A stretch of DNA of 62,690 nucleotides from Acidobacteriota bacterium. Lineage in GTDB: Bacteria > Acidobacteriota > Blastocatellia > UBA7656. The stretch is from positions 390,221 to 452,910 of the forward strand of contig JBFMDH010000002.1 of the NCBI GenBank assembly GCA_040754075.1, written 5' to 3'. The notes beneath the pieces were generated by a model that had not been told where the DNA came from, did not search any database, and worked only from the letters and a program-made list of their open reading frames with translations. Positions 34,129 to 43,663 of the stretch are shown here, piece after piece; within the stretch, counting starts at the first letter, position 1, and each line of letters opens with the position of its first letter. The position numbers were made by a program, and so were the translations under genes.

Positions 34129-37062
34129 GTGAGCAGGAAACTCGCGAACAAATTAATGAAAGCGGAAAGCGCGGAAACCTTTTTTCGCGCTCAGAAAAAT
34201 GCCATTTCGTGGGAAAATTTTGCTGCTCTGAAAACGGAAATCGACTCCTTAATCGGTCGCGACCTCAATGCCGCCGCCAAACTCTCTTTGCGTATCATCG
34301 AACTTGCTGAACTCACCAATGACCGCCTGGCAAAAGCTTTTGCCGAAGCTGCGCGCGCCCGCGTCCTGCACCAGCAAAGCCGCCCTTCGGAAGCCATTAA
34401 ATTTTATGACCGCGCCATACAAGTGTTGCTTGGCGCAAATCTCAAAATCGAAGCGGCCGTTTTGCAAAAATCGCAGGTCGATGCCTTTAAACGCCTGGGG
34501 CGTTTTGCTGAAGCCTTAGACGCGGCAGAAATGGCGCGACGCGCGCTCAGGCGAGCCGGTCGTGTGCAATTGGCGCAACTCGAAACCAATGTCGGCAATG
34601 TCTATTATCAGCAAGACCAGTACAAAAAAGCCCTTGCGCATTACAACCGCGCGCGAACGATTTTCGCAGAGTCGGGTGAATCGGCAATGCAGGCGCTGGT
34701 GGATGTCAATCGCGCAGATATTTTCATTGAATTAGACCAACCCGACAAAGCGTTGGAACTTTTTGAAAACTCGGCAAAAATTTTCGACGCCGAAAAATTT
34801 TCCCTTAACGCCACCGAAGCGCGTTTTCATATCGCTTACCTCAGTTTTTTGCGCGGCAAATATAATCAGGCGCTCACCAGTTATTACAAAGCGCGTGAAC
34901 GCGCAGGCAAATTAGGATATAGGCGAATGCTGGCGTGGTGCGATTTGGAAATTGCCGAAATGCTTCTGGCGCTCAATGCTTTTGATGATGCATTTGAAAG
35001 CGCCACCAATGCCGGCGCGCAATTTGAAAAACTAGAACTTGGTTATGAAGTCGCAAAATCGCTGTTAACTCGCGCCCTGGCTGCCGCCGGGCTTGAGCGA
35101 TTTGATGAAGCGAAAAGCGATTTGCTCAAAGCCCGGAAAATGTTCGCGCAAAAAAAGAATGCGGTGTTTACGGCGGTTGCCGACCAATACCTTGGGGAAA
35201 TCGCGATTCATCAAAAAAGATGGAAAGAAGCCGAACGCCGACTCAACGCGGCGTTGCAAATTTTCGTTAACCAAAAGCTGCCGACGAAAACCGCTTATGC
35301 GCGATTGCTTGCCGCAAATCTGGCTTACCAACAAACCGATTTAAGCAAAGCGAAACGCCTGGCGAATGCCGCGCTCAAAGATGTTGAAACTATTTTTGCT
35401 CCGACGATGGTTTATCGAGCGCAACATTTACTCGGCAAAATCGAACGTAGCCGCAAACGTCCGGCGCTTGATTATTTTCGCAAGGCTGTCGGGGTTATTG
35501 AAAATCTCCGAATCGGTATTGCCGCCGCCGAACTGAAAACCACTTTTTTACGCGATAAAATTGCAGTTTATGAAGATGCGATACAGACGTGCCTCGATGA
35601 AGGCAGTGACCGTTCGCTTGAAGAGGCATTCCGCCTGGTTGAATCATCCAAGTCGCGCGCGCTTGCCGATTTGATTTCGCGATACCTGAGCGATGCGGAT
35701 ATGGTACGCCAAACCGGAGAGCAATCACCTACTCGCAAACGGTTATCGAAACTGATTGAAGAATTGAACTGGTATGCGTCGCAGGCTGGATTGGAAGAGG
35801 ATAAAGGTGAGCAGCGGCGCGTTGATGTTGCCGCACGTTATCGTGCGGAAGTTGAGCGGCGCGAAAAACAGATTGCTCGATTGTTTCGACGACTGGAAGC
35901 GGAAAATCCATCGTCTGCCCAGGTGCGAAACGATGACTCGACAACCCTTGAAGATTTGCGCAGCACCCTTGAAGCAGATGAAACCGCTATCGAATATTTC
36001 ATCACCGGCGATGAAATTTCCGCCTTCGTTGCCACCTCTGAACGCAGCGCGATTATTCGCCAAATCGCTTCCAAAAACCGAGTAGAAAAAATTCTCACCG
36101 CGCTCAGGTTTCAAATCGAAAAATTCAATTATGGCGCAGCCTATGTTGACGCCTATTTCGGACCCCTCAAACGCACCACTGATGAGCACCTCACAGAGCT
36201 TTACCAGAGCGTCTTTGCGCCGGTTGAGCAATATTTAACCGGCAATAAATTGGTCATCATTCCGCACGGAGCGTTGCATTATTTGCCCTTTCACGCGCTA
36301 CGCGAAGGCGCAAATTATTTGATTGACCGCTTTGAAATTTCTTACGCGCCGAGCGCTTCGGTGTTAAAATTATGCCGCAATCGCCATCAACAATTAATTC
36401 GTGAGGCGAATTCGCAATCCGGTGAGCGGGATATCCAATTCACTAAGAGAGAAACGTCAGGCCACACCACTAATAATTTCAATCGCCCAACCTTGCTCGC
36501 AGTGGGAGTCGCGGAAAGCGGCACGCCCAGCATCGAAGAGGAAATCGCGACCCTCAGTTCGATATTTCCTGATGCCCTGAAACTGACGGGCAAGCGGGCG
36601 ACCCACGGCAATTTATTGCAAATAGCACCGCAAGCGCGATTTTTACATTTGGCTTCGCACGGTTATTTCAGACGCGATAACCCGATGTTTTCATTTCTGA
36701 AACTGGCGGATACGAATTTGAATTTTTACAACCTGCTGAACCTGCGTTTGCAAGCCGAGATGGTAACGCTTTCGGCGTGTCACACCGGGGTGAATGGTAT
36801 CTTTCCGGGCGATGAATTGCACGGTTTGATGCGCGGGTTTTTGTATGCCGGAGCGCCTTCGATGGTTGTCAGTTTGTGGGCGGTGAACGACCGTTCGACG
36901 GCGGATTTTATGCGCGAAATGTATACCCATATCAAATCAGGAAAGACCCGACGTGCCGCCATCCGGCACGCCCAACTGGCGATTAAAGATGCTTACGGAC
37001 ATCCTTACTACTGGGCGCCTTTCATCTTGATGGGCGACACTGCATCTGTAAATTTAGGATGA
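34129..37062 (+). CDS. TPR-CHAT protease-like protein
   Basis: About 977 aa. The N-terminal 450 residues are tandem TPR helices (for example ALAHYNRARTIFAESGESA, ALTSYYKARERAGKLGYRR). The C-terminal 330 residues form a CHAT domain, a caspase-fold cysteine peptidase. Its probable catalytic residues are His in HLASHGYFRRD and Cys in TLSACHTGVNG, preceded by VIIPHGALHYLPFHAL. CHAT proteins usually cut a specific partner after activation. The start is uncertain: TTG at 34114, GTG at 34129 (three bases after AAGGAG) and ATG at 34156 are all possible. The subtilase gene starts seven bases downstream, so the two are tightly coupled. Confidence 0.9.
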   Translation: MSRKLANKLMKAESAETFFRAQKNAISWENFAALKTEIDSLIGRDLNAAAKLSLRIIELAELTNDRLAKAFAEAARARVLHQQSRPSEAIKFYDRAIQVLLGANLKIEAAVLQKSQVDAFKRLGRFAEALDAAEMARRALRRAGRVQLAQLETNVGNVYYQQDQYKKALAHYNRARTIFAESGESAMQALVDVNRADIFIELDQPDKALELFENSAKIFDAEKFSLNATEARFHIAYLSFLRGKYNQALTSYYKARERAGKLGYRRMLAWCDLEIAEMLLALNAFDDAFESATNAGAQFEKLELGYEVAKSLLTRALAAAGLERFDEAKSDLLKARKMFAQKKNAVFTAVADQYLGEIAIHQKRWKEAERRLNAALQIFVNQKLPTKTAYARLLAANLAYQQTDLSKAKRLANAALKDVETIFAPTMVYRAQHLLGKIERSRKRPALDYFRKAVGVIENLRIGIAAAELKTTFLRDKIAVYEDAIQTCLDEGSDRSLEEAFRLVESSKSRALADLISRYLSDADMVRQTGEQSPTRKRLSKLIEELNWYASQAGLEEDKGEQRRVDVAARYRAEVERREKQIARLFRRLEAENPSSAQVRNDDSTTLEDLRSTLEADETAIEYFITGDEISAFVATSERSAIIRQIASKNRVEKILTALRFQIEKFNYGAAYVDAYFGPLKRTTDEHLTELYQSVFAPVEQYLTGNKLVIIPHGALHYLPFHALREGANYLIDRFEISYAPSASVLKLCRNRHQQLIREANSQSGERDIQFTKRETSGHTTNNFNRPTLLAVGVAESGTPSIEEEIATLSSIFPDALKLTGKRATHGNLLQIAPQARFLHLASHGYFRRDNPMFSFLKLADTNLNFYNLLNLRLQAEMVTLSACHTGVNGIFPGDELHGLMRGFLYAGAPSMVVSLWAVNDRSTADFMREMYTHIKSGKTRRAAIRHAQLAIKDAYGHPYYWAPFILMGDTASVNLG

Positions 37063-37069
37063 GGCTGGT

Positions 37070-39388
37070 ATGAATAAACGTATTGCAAAAAATTTGCTTA
37101 AATCATGCATTCTCTTTGCTGTTTTATTTGCTTTGCAGGAGCAGGCTTTTTCACAGGAATATCGTAAAGGCGAATTGATTGTCGAATTGAAACCGGGCGT
37201 CGCGATTGAAACCATCAACAATCGCTGGGGCACGGCTTTAATCAAACGAATCTACGGCACCAATCTCTATCGTCTGCGCACGCCAAACGGCAAGAAAGAG
37301 CAGAAATGGCAAAGAAAACTCTCTAAAGATGCGAACTTGTTAAGCGTGTCTCTAAACCCCCTCGTCTTAAATCCGATTACCCCGTTTGCGCGCTCGCATC
37401 TGAATTTTCCCAACGGACATGCCACCTTGCCGATGAACCCGGCGGATTATTTATCACAAGAATTGCTCGCCAAACTTCAAGTCGAGCAATTACGTGTGCG
37501 TTCGATGGGCGAAGGCGTCGTCGTCGCGATTATTGATACGGGCATTGATTCGACGCATCCATCCATCGCGCCGCAACTGTGGGCGGATAAACGAAGCGGC
37601 GTTATCGAAATGGTCAATGGCATTGATGATGATAACGATGGGTTGATTGATGATGTAAGCGGTTGGGATTTCGTTGACAACGATGGCAGCCCTTCGGAAA
37701 TTGCCCCGACCGATACCCAGACCAGTTTGTCGGGTCACGGAACTTTTATTGCCGGTTTGATTAGTTTGATTGCGCCGAAAGCGACTATCTTGCCGGTTCG
37801 CGCCTTTGATGCCGATGGTCTCGGCGATGCCTTTACGGCTGCCGAAGCGATTAAATATGCCGCAGACCACGGCGCAAAAGTGATTAATCTGAGTTTCGGT
37901 TCGGTTGAAAATTCCGATGTTTTACATAACGCCATTATCTATGCCAGACAACGCGGCGCGATGCTCATCGCTGCTGTCGGCAATGAAAATGATGACACCG
38001 ACGCGCGACCCCGTTATCCAGCCGCCTGGATTAATGAAACTATGGCGGTTGCCGCCGTCGATTTAAGCGACCACAAAGCGACCTTTTCAAATTTCGGCAT
38101 CAATGTATCGGTTGCCGCCCCCGGCGTTGAACTCATCAGCACTTTTCCGCGCAGCGGCAGCGGCGATTTTGCAAAATGGAGCGGCACCTCATTCGCCGCG
38201 CCGATTACCGCTGCTCAGGCGGCTTTAATTCTTTCGCGCAATCCGGCTGCCGACGCGCAAACCATCATTGAATCGACCGCCGACAATATCAATGCGTTGA
38301 ATCAAGCGGTTTCCGGTAAACTCGGCAAAGGTCGCGTGAACCCCTTGCAGGCATTGACCAGCCTTGATGCGCCGCTTACTGCCAACAAAGAGATTATCTT
38401 GCAGGCGACAGGAGTTGAGCCAAATGCCGGTGGTCATGCAGAAATCGAAAGCAAACCGACTGAAGAAAAATTTGAAATCAATGCGTTGGGACTCACACCG
38501 CGCAGTGGCTATAAAATTTTCGTCAACGGCGCAATGATTCTCGATAGTTCGCACGCAAGAGCCGCCACGGATGTTTTTGGCGGTTTGAAAGTTGAATTTT
38601 CATCTGCGCCCGGAAGCAACAATGTGTTATTGCCGGCGGCGCTCAATCCCGTGAGTAACATTCGACAGGTTGAAGTGCGCGATGCTTTCGATAGAGTTGT
38701 GTTGCATGGCGATTTTGTCGCAGCCGTTGGCGGCGGCACAGGTGGCGCGCAGACTTTCCGCAAAGAGATTCCGCTTGCGGCAACTGCCGAACTTCCGCAG
38801 GCAAAAGGCAGCGCCGAAGTTGAAATCGAATCCGAACGTCAGGAATTGGAAGTAGAAGGCGAACATCTGATTTCGGGCGCAACCTACCAAATTATCGTTG
38901 ACAATATTTTGCTTGGCACCTTCACAGCCCAGTTCGGTTACTTGAAAGTCGAATTGACCAGCGACGGTTCAAAGGATGGATTGATTCCTGCGGCATTGTT
39001 GCCGGTGACTAATATTCAACAGGTGACCATACTCAATCAATCCGGTCAAGTGGTTTTGCAAGGCGCTTTTCAGTCCGGCGATATTGGCGGTGGCGATGAT
39101 TCCGGCGGCGGTGATGATGGCGGTGGTGACGATGGCGGCGGCGGCGGTGGCGGCGGTGATGATGGCGTTTGTATTGAATATGAATTCCGAGGCATCATTC
39201 AAAGCCTTCCGTCGGGCGGTTTAATCGGTGATTGGCAAATTGACGGAAAGACGGTTCACGTCACCTCCGCCACGCGCATCGAGCAGGATGACGTGCCGGT
39301 TGCCGTTGGCGTCAAAGTAGAGGTCAAATCCTGTAGACAATCGGATGGCTCAGTGACTGCAAAAGAGATTAAAACCCGCGATGATTAA
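37070..39388 (+). CDS. secreted S8 subtilisin-like protease
   Basis: 772 aa. A signal peptide (about 1-28) and a fervidolysin-like propeptide (KGELIVELKPGVAIETINN) precede the peptidase domain. The triad is Asp in VVAIIDTGIDSTHP, His in SGHGTFIAGL and Ser in SGTSFAAPITAAQ. Two related 110-residue sandwich repeats follow (VEFSSAPGSNNVLLPAALNP; VELTSDGSKDGLIPAALLP). Then comes a Gly/Asp-only linker (nt 39082-39165) and a C-terminal DUF5666-like domain. It starts seven bases after the CHAT stop, which suggests a joint transcript. CHAT could control it, or it could act outside the cell as the locus's effector. Confidence 0.92.
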   Translation: MNKRIAKNLLKSCILFAVLFALQEQAFSQEYRKGELIVELKPGVAIETINNRWGTALIKRIYGTNLYRLRTPNGKKEQKWQRKLSKDANLLSVSLNPLVLNPITPFARSHLNFPNGHATLPMNPADYLSQELLAKLQVEQLRVRSMGEGVVVAIIDTGIDSTHPSIAPQLWADKRSGVIEMVNGIDDDNDGLIDDVSGWDFVDNDGSPSEIAPTDTQTSLSGHGTFIAGLISLIAPKATILPVRAFDADGLGDAFTAAEAIKYAADHGAKVINLSFGSVENSDVLHNAIIYARQRGAMLIAAVGNENDDTDARPRYPAAWINETMAVAAVDLSDHKATFSNFGINVSVAAPGVELISTFPRSGSGDFAKWSGTSFAAPITAAQAALILSRNPAADAQTIIESTADNINALNQAVSGKLGKGRVNPLQALTSLDAPLTANKEIILQATGVEPNAGGHAEIESKPTEEKFEINALGLTPRSGYKIFVNGAMILDSSHARAATDVFGGLKVEFSSAPGSNNVLLPAALNPVSNIRQVEVRDAFDRVVLHGDFVAAVGGGTGGAQTFRKEIPLAATAELPQAKGSAEVEIESERQELEVEGEHLISGATYQIIVDNILLGTFTAQFGYLKVELTSDGSKDGLIPAALLPVTNIQQVTILNQSGQVVLQGAFQSGDIGGGDDSGGGDDGGGDDGGGGGGGGDDGVCIEYEFRGIIQSLPSGGLIGDWQIDGKTVHVTSATRIEQDDVPVAVGVKVEVKSCRQSDGSVTAKEIKTRDD

Positions 39389-39454
39389 TGCGCGCTGATG
39401 AATGTTTGAACTAAAAGTCAGTTGCGAAAGATCGTCAGCGTGTTCCGAATGATC

Positions 39455-39497
39455 AAGCCCTGATGAGCATGGTCAAATCTCATTAGGGCTTTATTTT
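39455..39497 (+). terminator. terminator after the subtilase gene
   Basis: AAGCCCT (39455-39461) with inner GAG pairs with AGGGCTT (39485-39491) and inner CTC. TATTTTG follows. It probably ends the CHAT-subtilase transcript. Confidence 0.75.
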
Positions 39498-39554
39498 GTC
39501 AAATCCACGAAATCGGTTCTCGCTAATTTTTTTTGCCTCGTGTATTTTTTATTC

Positions 39555-40793
39555 ATGGTGAAAAACCTGATTTCAATCATGCTGGTGATGATTGCTCTTG
39601 GTGTTTTCACTGTGGTTTGCTGGCAACTGGCTATTCCTGCCAAACCTGACGAAGACCTTTTAATTCCTAACGAAATCGCCAATGACTTCACTCCGGCGGT
39701 TAATCAAAACCGTCAGCCTGCAAGAATCCTGCTCGATAAAGCTCAATTAATCGCGTCGGCAAAAGCGGGCGGCGATTACCTTGTGCGCCTGCAAAAAGCC
39801 GATGGCAGCTTTCATTATTATTACGACGCGGCACGCGATAAATTTGAAACCCGCACCTATAACATCGTGCGTCACGCGGGCACTGCTTATTCATTATTTG
39901 AACTCTACGCCGCAACCAAAGAGGCGCGTTATCTCGAAGCCGCAAATCGCGCCTGTCGGTTTTTGAAAACCCGCTTTCGCCCGGCGCAAAAAAAGAATGC
40001 CATTTATGTTCTGGATTTCGACAATAAAGCCAAACTCGGTGCCAACGCTCTGGCGCTGCTGGCGCTTGCCGAACAGATGGAGGTTGATGCGAAATCCGCA
40101 AATCGTGAGGATGCCAGAAAACTTGCGAACATGATTTTGACGTTGCAAAACCCCGACGGCTCGTTTGAAAGCTATCACTCCATCAAAGGCGATGAACCCG
40201 ATGGCAACGTGTCGCTTTACTATCCCGGCGAAGCGCTTCTCGCATTGATTCGTTTTTATAAATTCGATGACGATAAAAAGTGGCTGGAGGCGGCGCGGCG
40301 CGGCGCAGACTATCTGCAACAGGCGCAAAGCAAAACCAAACCCCTGCCGCCCGATGCCTGGTTTATTCAGGCGCTCGAAGCGTTAAATAAACTCTTGTTC
40401 AATCAAAAATATTTCGACCACGCGCTGGCAATTGCCGATAGTCTGATTGCCACGCAATACAGCGAAGAAGATTCCGTGTACTATGCGGGCGCGTTTAGTC
40501 CCGGCATTCCGCGAGTGACGCCGACCGCGTCGCGCGCCGAAGGCTTGCTTGCCGCCTATCGCATGGCGGAACTGGTGAAAGATTGGCGGACGACAACAAT
40601 TGCGCTCTCGCTTAGAGCCTGTGCGCGGTTTCAAATCTCGCAACAATTCACTGCCGATACAGATGCGCATCTGCCGAATCCGCAACGCGCGCTTGGTGGC
40701 TTTCGCGAAAGCATAGACGATTTCCATGTGCGCATTGATTATGTGCAACACAACATCTCGGCGCTTCTCGGCATCGCCGAAACCCTCTATTAA
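39555..40793 (+). CDS. membrane-anchored protein with alpha/alpha-toroid-like repeats, unknown function
   Basis: 412 aa from the ATG at 39555; a GTG 15 bases upstream is in frame. Residues 4-22 form a signal anchor. Repeated helical hairpins with GGDYLVRLQKADGSFHYYYD, TAYSLFELYAATKEARYLEA, ALLALAEQ and GADYLQQAQS suggest an alpha/alpha toroid, as in terpene cyclases, D-glucuronyl C5-epimerases and several glycoside hydrolases. The motif NPDGSFESYHS is seen in the repeat. The catalytic residues cannot be assigned. The stop codon (40791-40793) abuts the heptamer repeat. Confidence 0.75.
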   Translation: MVKNLISIMLVMIALGVFTVVCWQLAIPAKPDEDLLIPNEIANDFTPAVNQNRQPARILLDKAQLIASAKAGGDYLVRLQKADGSFHYYYDAARDKFETRTYNIVRHAGTAYSLFELYAATKEARYLEAANRACRFLKTRFRPAQKKNAIYVLDFDNKAKLGANALALLALAEQMEVDAKSANREDARKLANMILTLQNPDGSFESYHSIKGDEPDGNVSLYYPGEALLALIRFYKFDDDKKWLEAARRGADYLQQAQSKTKPLPPDAWFIQALEALNKLLFNQKYFDHALAIADSLIATQYSEEDSVYYAGAFSPGIPRVTPTASRAEGLLAAYRMAELVKDWRTTTIALSLRACARFQISQQFTADTDAHLPNPQRALGGFRESIDDFHVRIDYVQHNISALLGIAETLY

Positions 40794-41163
40794 TTGCGGA
40801 TTGCGAAATGCGAATTGCGGATTGAGTTACCAGGGCACGGCGTTTCGCAAGGCAAGGTTATAGCCATAGCCTTTTGAGAACCGGAACTCTCGACAAGTTA
40901 AGTGGCTAAATTAGACCGCAAGAGACTGGTACACTGTTCACATGACGTTACCTATCAATCTAACGCAAATTTTTTGGCGGTTTTGCAGAGTTCACAATTG
41001 ACCTTTGTACCAATCTCATAAACTTCGATTTAGAACAAGGTTGAGCGTTAGCCTTTTGAGAAGACGTATTCAGGAGCAATGAAAGGAATCAACCCAATAT
41101 AACGATGAGCGATAATCAATCCGCAATCCGCATTTCGCATTCCGCAATCGAAGCGTCCGCAAT
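40793..41163. repeat. ATTGCGG heptamer inverted-repeat element before gmhB
   Basis: ATTGCGGATTGCGAAATGCG units begin at the upstream stop codon (about 40792-40825). Their inverse follows at about 41113-41148, inside the first codons of gmhB. The 311-bp gap between the genes otherwise holds no recognisable gene; it has a 14-bp direct repeat (TAGCCTTTTGAGAA) at 40867-40880 and 41049-41062. Its right part, 41079-41163, is the near-copy of 30618-30702 in the opposite orientation. Confidence 0.9.
41079..41102 (+). CDS. possible leader peptide MKGINPI before gmhB
   Basis: Seven codons and TAA, ending two bases before the gmhB ATG at 41105. AGGAG lies only two bases before its ATG, which is too close to be ideal. 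It is identical in amino-acid sequence to the leader before pyrD. It may be a coupling leader or mere repeat sequence. Confidence 0.3.
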   Translation: MKGINPI

Positions 41164-41713
41164 TTTTATAGACCGTGATGGGACGATTAATGAAGATATT
41201 GGTTATGTTTCGCGTCCCGATGAATTGCATATCTATTCGTTTGCCGCCGAAGCCATTAAACAATTGAATGAAGCCGGATTTAAAATCATTGTGGTTACCA
41301 ATCAATCGGGCATCGCGCGGGGTTTTTACGACGAAACCATGCTTGCGGCGATTCATCAAAAATTGATTCGCGAACTCGCGCGCGATGGCGCAACCATTGA
41401 TGCGGTTTACTATTGCCCGCATCATCCGCGCTTCGGCAACGCGCAATATCGCAAAGTTTGTGACTGTCGTAAACCGCAAACTGCGATGCTCGAACGCGCT
41501 GTCACAGAATATCAAATTAGTCTTGCTGCATCTTATGTCATTGGCGATAAAGCGAGCGACATCAACCTGGCGACCAACGCAGGCGCAAAAGGTGTGCTGG
41601 TGACGACCGGGTACGGCGCGGAAACTTACGCGAATATCGAACGCTTCCCCTGTTATCCAACCATCGTTGCAAAAAATTTACTCGAAGCCGCCAATCTCAT
41701 CTTGACAAAATAG
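41105..41713 (+). CDS. gmhB: D-glycero-manno-heptose 1,7-bisphosphate 7-phosphatase
   Basis: 202 aa HAD phosphatase. The nucleophile motif is IFIDRDGTINEDIGYV, followed by VVTNQSGIARGFY, a zinc loop CPHHP ... CDCRKP and the motif IV region VIGDKASDINLATNAG. It removes the 7-phosphate in ADP-heptose synthesis for lipopolysaccharide; imidazoleglycerol-phosphate phosphatase relatives are an alternative. The fold begins at about residue 19. The preceding residues ([11 protein letters not shown]...) come from the repeat block shared with pyrD. recN follows after a hairpin element. Confidence 0.92.
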   Translation: MSDNQSAIRISHSAIEASAIFIDRDGTINEDIGYVSRPDELHIYSFAAEAIKQLNEAGFKIIVVTNQSGIARGFYDETMLAAIHQKLIRELARDGATIDAVYYCPHHPRFGNAQYRKVCDCRKPQTAMLERAVTEYQISLAASYVIGDKASDINLATNAGAKGVLVTTGYGAETYANIERFPCYPTIVAKNLLEAANLILTK

Positions 41714-41718
41714 CCAGT

Positions 41719-41821
41719 AGTCCGTAGTCAGTAGTCGGTGGTCTATAGAATTTGCCCCCAACATATTCGTCGGTCATTTGCAGCATTTTGACTATGGGCT
41801 ACGGACAACTGACTACGGACT
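41719..41821. repeat. inverted GTAGTCC heptamer element between gmhB and recN
   Basis: Arms of about 30 bases at 41719-41748 (AGTCCGTAGTCAGTAGTCGG...) and 41792-41821 match as inverted repeats with five mismatches. The left arm begins six bases after the gmhB stop and the right arm ends six bases before the recN ATG. Seven-base periodicity is visible in both. Confidence 0.88.
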
Positions 41822-41826
41822 GATTT

Positions 41827-43527
41827 ATGCTCACACTGCTGAATATTTCCAACATCGCTTTGATTGATGATTTGCAAGTCGAGTTCGAGCGCGGCTTGAA
41901 TTTGCTGACCGGCGAAACCGGCTCCGGGAAATCCATTATCGTTGATGCGCTCGGCACCTTGATTGGCGGGCGCTTTTCCGCAGAGATGATTAAAGCCGGG
42001 GCGCAGCGCGCTTCTATCGAGGGGCAATTTCTGGTCGAACGCAATGATGGATTGGAAGCCTTGCTTGATTCGTCAGGCATTGAACTCAATGTCAATGGCG
42101 CGAATGACATCATTATTCGCCGCGAGATGACCGCATCGGGGCGCAATAAAATTTTCGTCAATAATCAACTGGCGACACTGACACTCTTGAAAGATTTGCG
42201 CGCGTTTCTGGTTGATATTCACGGGCAGGGCGAACAGCAAACCCTTTTCAGCCCCGACACGCACCTCGATTTACTCGACGCTTTCGCCAACACCTTCGGT
42301 CAACGACAAGAGGTTGCCAACAAATATAAACAGTTTGCTGCGTTGAAGCGCGAAATCGATGAACTCAGACAGGATGAAGCAAAGAAATATCAACTCATCG
42401 ACATTCTGCGTTTTCAAATTGAAGAACTGCAACGCGCCCAACTTGAAATTGGCGAAGATGAGCGCCTCGAAGAAGAACGCAAACGATTGAACAATGTTGA
42501 AAAACTGACGACCCTTTCAAGCGAAGCTTACGGCGCGATTTACGAAGACAGCGAATCGGCGCTGGGGCGAATGAAACAGGCAACGCGCCGCGTTGAAGAA
42601 CTCGCCGAATATGATTCGAGTTTTCGCGCTTACCTTGAAGGCTTGCAAAATGCCCGCGCGGTCTTGGAAGACCTGGCGTTTTCATTGCGCGATTTTGCCG
42701 ATGGGCTGGAATTTTCTCCCGAACGCTTGAGCGAAGTCGAAAATCGTCTGGCGGAAATTTCCAGGCTGAAACGCAAATACGGCGGCACGCTTGAAAGCGC
42801 GCTCGCGCATCTCGAAGACGCGCAGGAACGTTTGAACAACATCGAACATGCAGACCAGCGCGAACAGGAATTACAAACTGAACTTGCAAAAGTGCGCCGC
42901 CAGTATTTAAAAGCCGCCCGTGATTTGCACGGCAAACGTCAACGCGCCGCCGAAGGGTTTGAAAAGAGCGTCGTCGCGGGACTTGCGGAAGTGGCAATGG
43001 AAAACTCGCGATTTGAAGTGCGCATTGTTGTGCCTTCGGATGAGGAATTGAACGATGCGGACGCCGCGCGCGCGTTTACCGCGACCGGCATTGATCGCGT
43101 CGAATTCTATTTTTCCGCAAACGTTGGTGAAGATGTGCGCCCGCTTGCCAAAGTTGCATCGGGCGGCGAAGCCTCGCGTTTGATGTTGGTGTTGAAGACC
43201 ATTGCAACGGCGTCGGAATTTCCGCGCACCATTGTTTTCGATGAAATCGACACCGGCATCGGTGGGCGGGTTTCGGAAGCTGTCGGTGTCAAACTCAAAA
43301 AACTATCGGCATCCAATCAAGTCTTATGCGTCACCCATCAACCGCAAATTGCCCGTTTTGCTGATGCACATCTGCTCGTTCAAAAAGAGGCTATCGCCGG
43401 ACGCACGGTGGTGAACCTCACGAAACTTGACCACAGAGGTCGCGTCGAAGAGTTGGCGCGCATGCTCACAGGCGCAGAGATTACCGACACGGCGCGTCGC
43501 CACGCCAGAGAGATGCTCAAGGCATAA
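41827..43527 (+). CDS. recN: DNA repair protein RecN
   Basis: 566 aa SMC-like ATPase that helps repair double-strand breaks. Walker A is GETGSGKS at residues 29-36; the ABC signature is VASGGEASRLMLVLK; Walker B is TIVFDEIDTGIGG. The central part is a coiled coil (about residues 150-370). The length fits the family. No convincing Shine-Dalgarno precedes the ATG, which follows the right arm of a hairpin element. It probably has its own promoter within or upstream of gmhB. Confidence 0.94.
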   Translation: MLTLLNISNIALIDDLQVEFERGLNLLTGETGSGKSIIVDALGTLIGGRFSAEMIKAGAQRASIEGQFLVERNDGLEALLDSSGIELNVNGANDIIIRREMTASGRNKIFVNNQLATLTLLKDLRAFLVDIHGQGEQQTLFSPDTHLDLLDAFANTFGQRQEVANKYKQFAALKREIDELRQDEAKKYQLIDILRFQIEELQRAQLEIGEDERLEEERKRLNNVEKLTTLSSEAYGAIYEDSESALGRMKQATRRVEELAEYDSSFRAYLEGLQNARAVLEDLAFSLRDFADGLEFSPERLSEVENRLAEISRLKRKYGGTLESALAHLEDAQERLNNIEHADQREQELQTELAKVRRQYLKAARDLHGKRQRAAEGFEKSVVAGLAEVAMENSRFEVRIVVPSDEELNDADAARAFTATGIDRVEFYFSANVGEDVRPLAKVASGGEASRLMLVLKTIATASEFPRTIVFDEIDTGIGGRVSEAVGVKLKKLSASNQVLCVTHQPQIARFADAHLLVQKEAIAGRTVVNLTKLDHRGRVEELARMLTGAEITDTARRHAREMLKA

Positions 43528-43663
43528 CTGGTTTTTCGCGACAAAATAACTAACTCTTGCAAGCGATTTTGCCTGTGGTAGACTGGCTTTGCCTGAGCGA
43601 ACCTTTCGTCCCCCGAAAAGGTAAGAATTCTAAAAATTTATTTCGATTTCTCTGGAGAATGAC

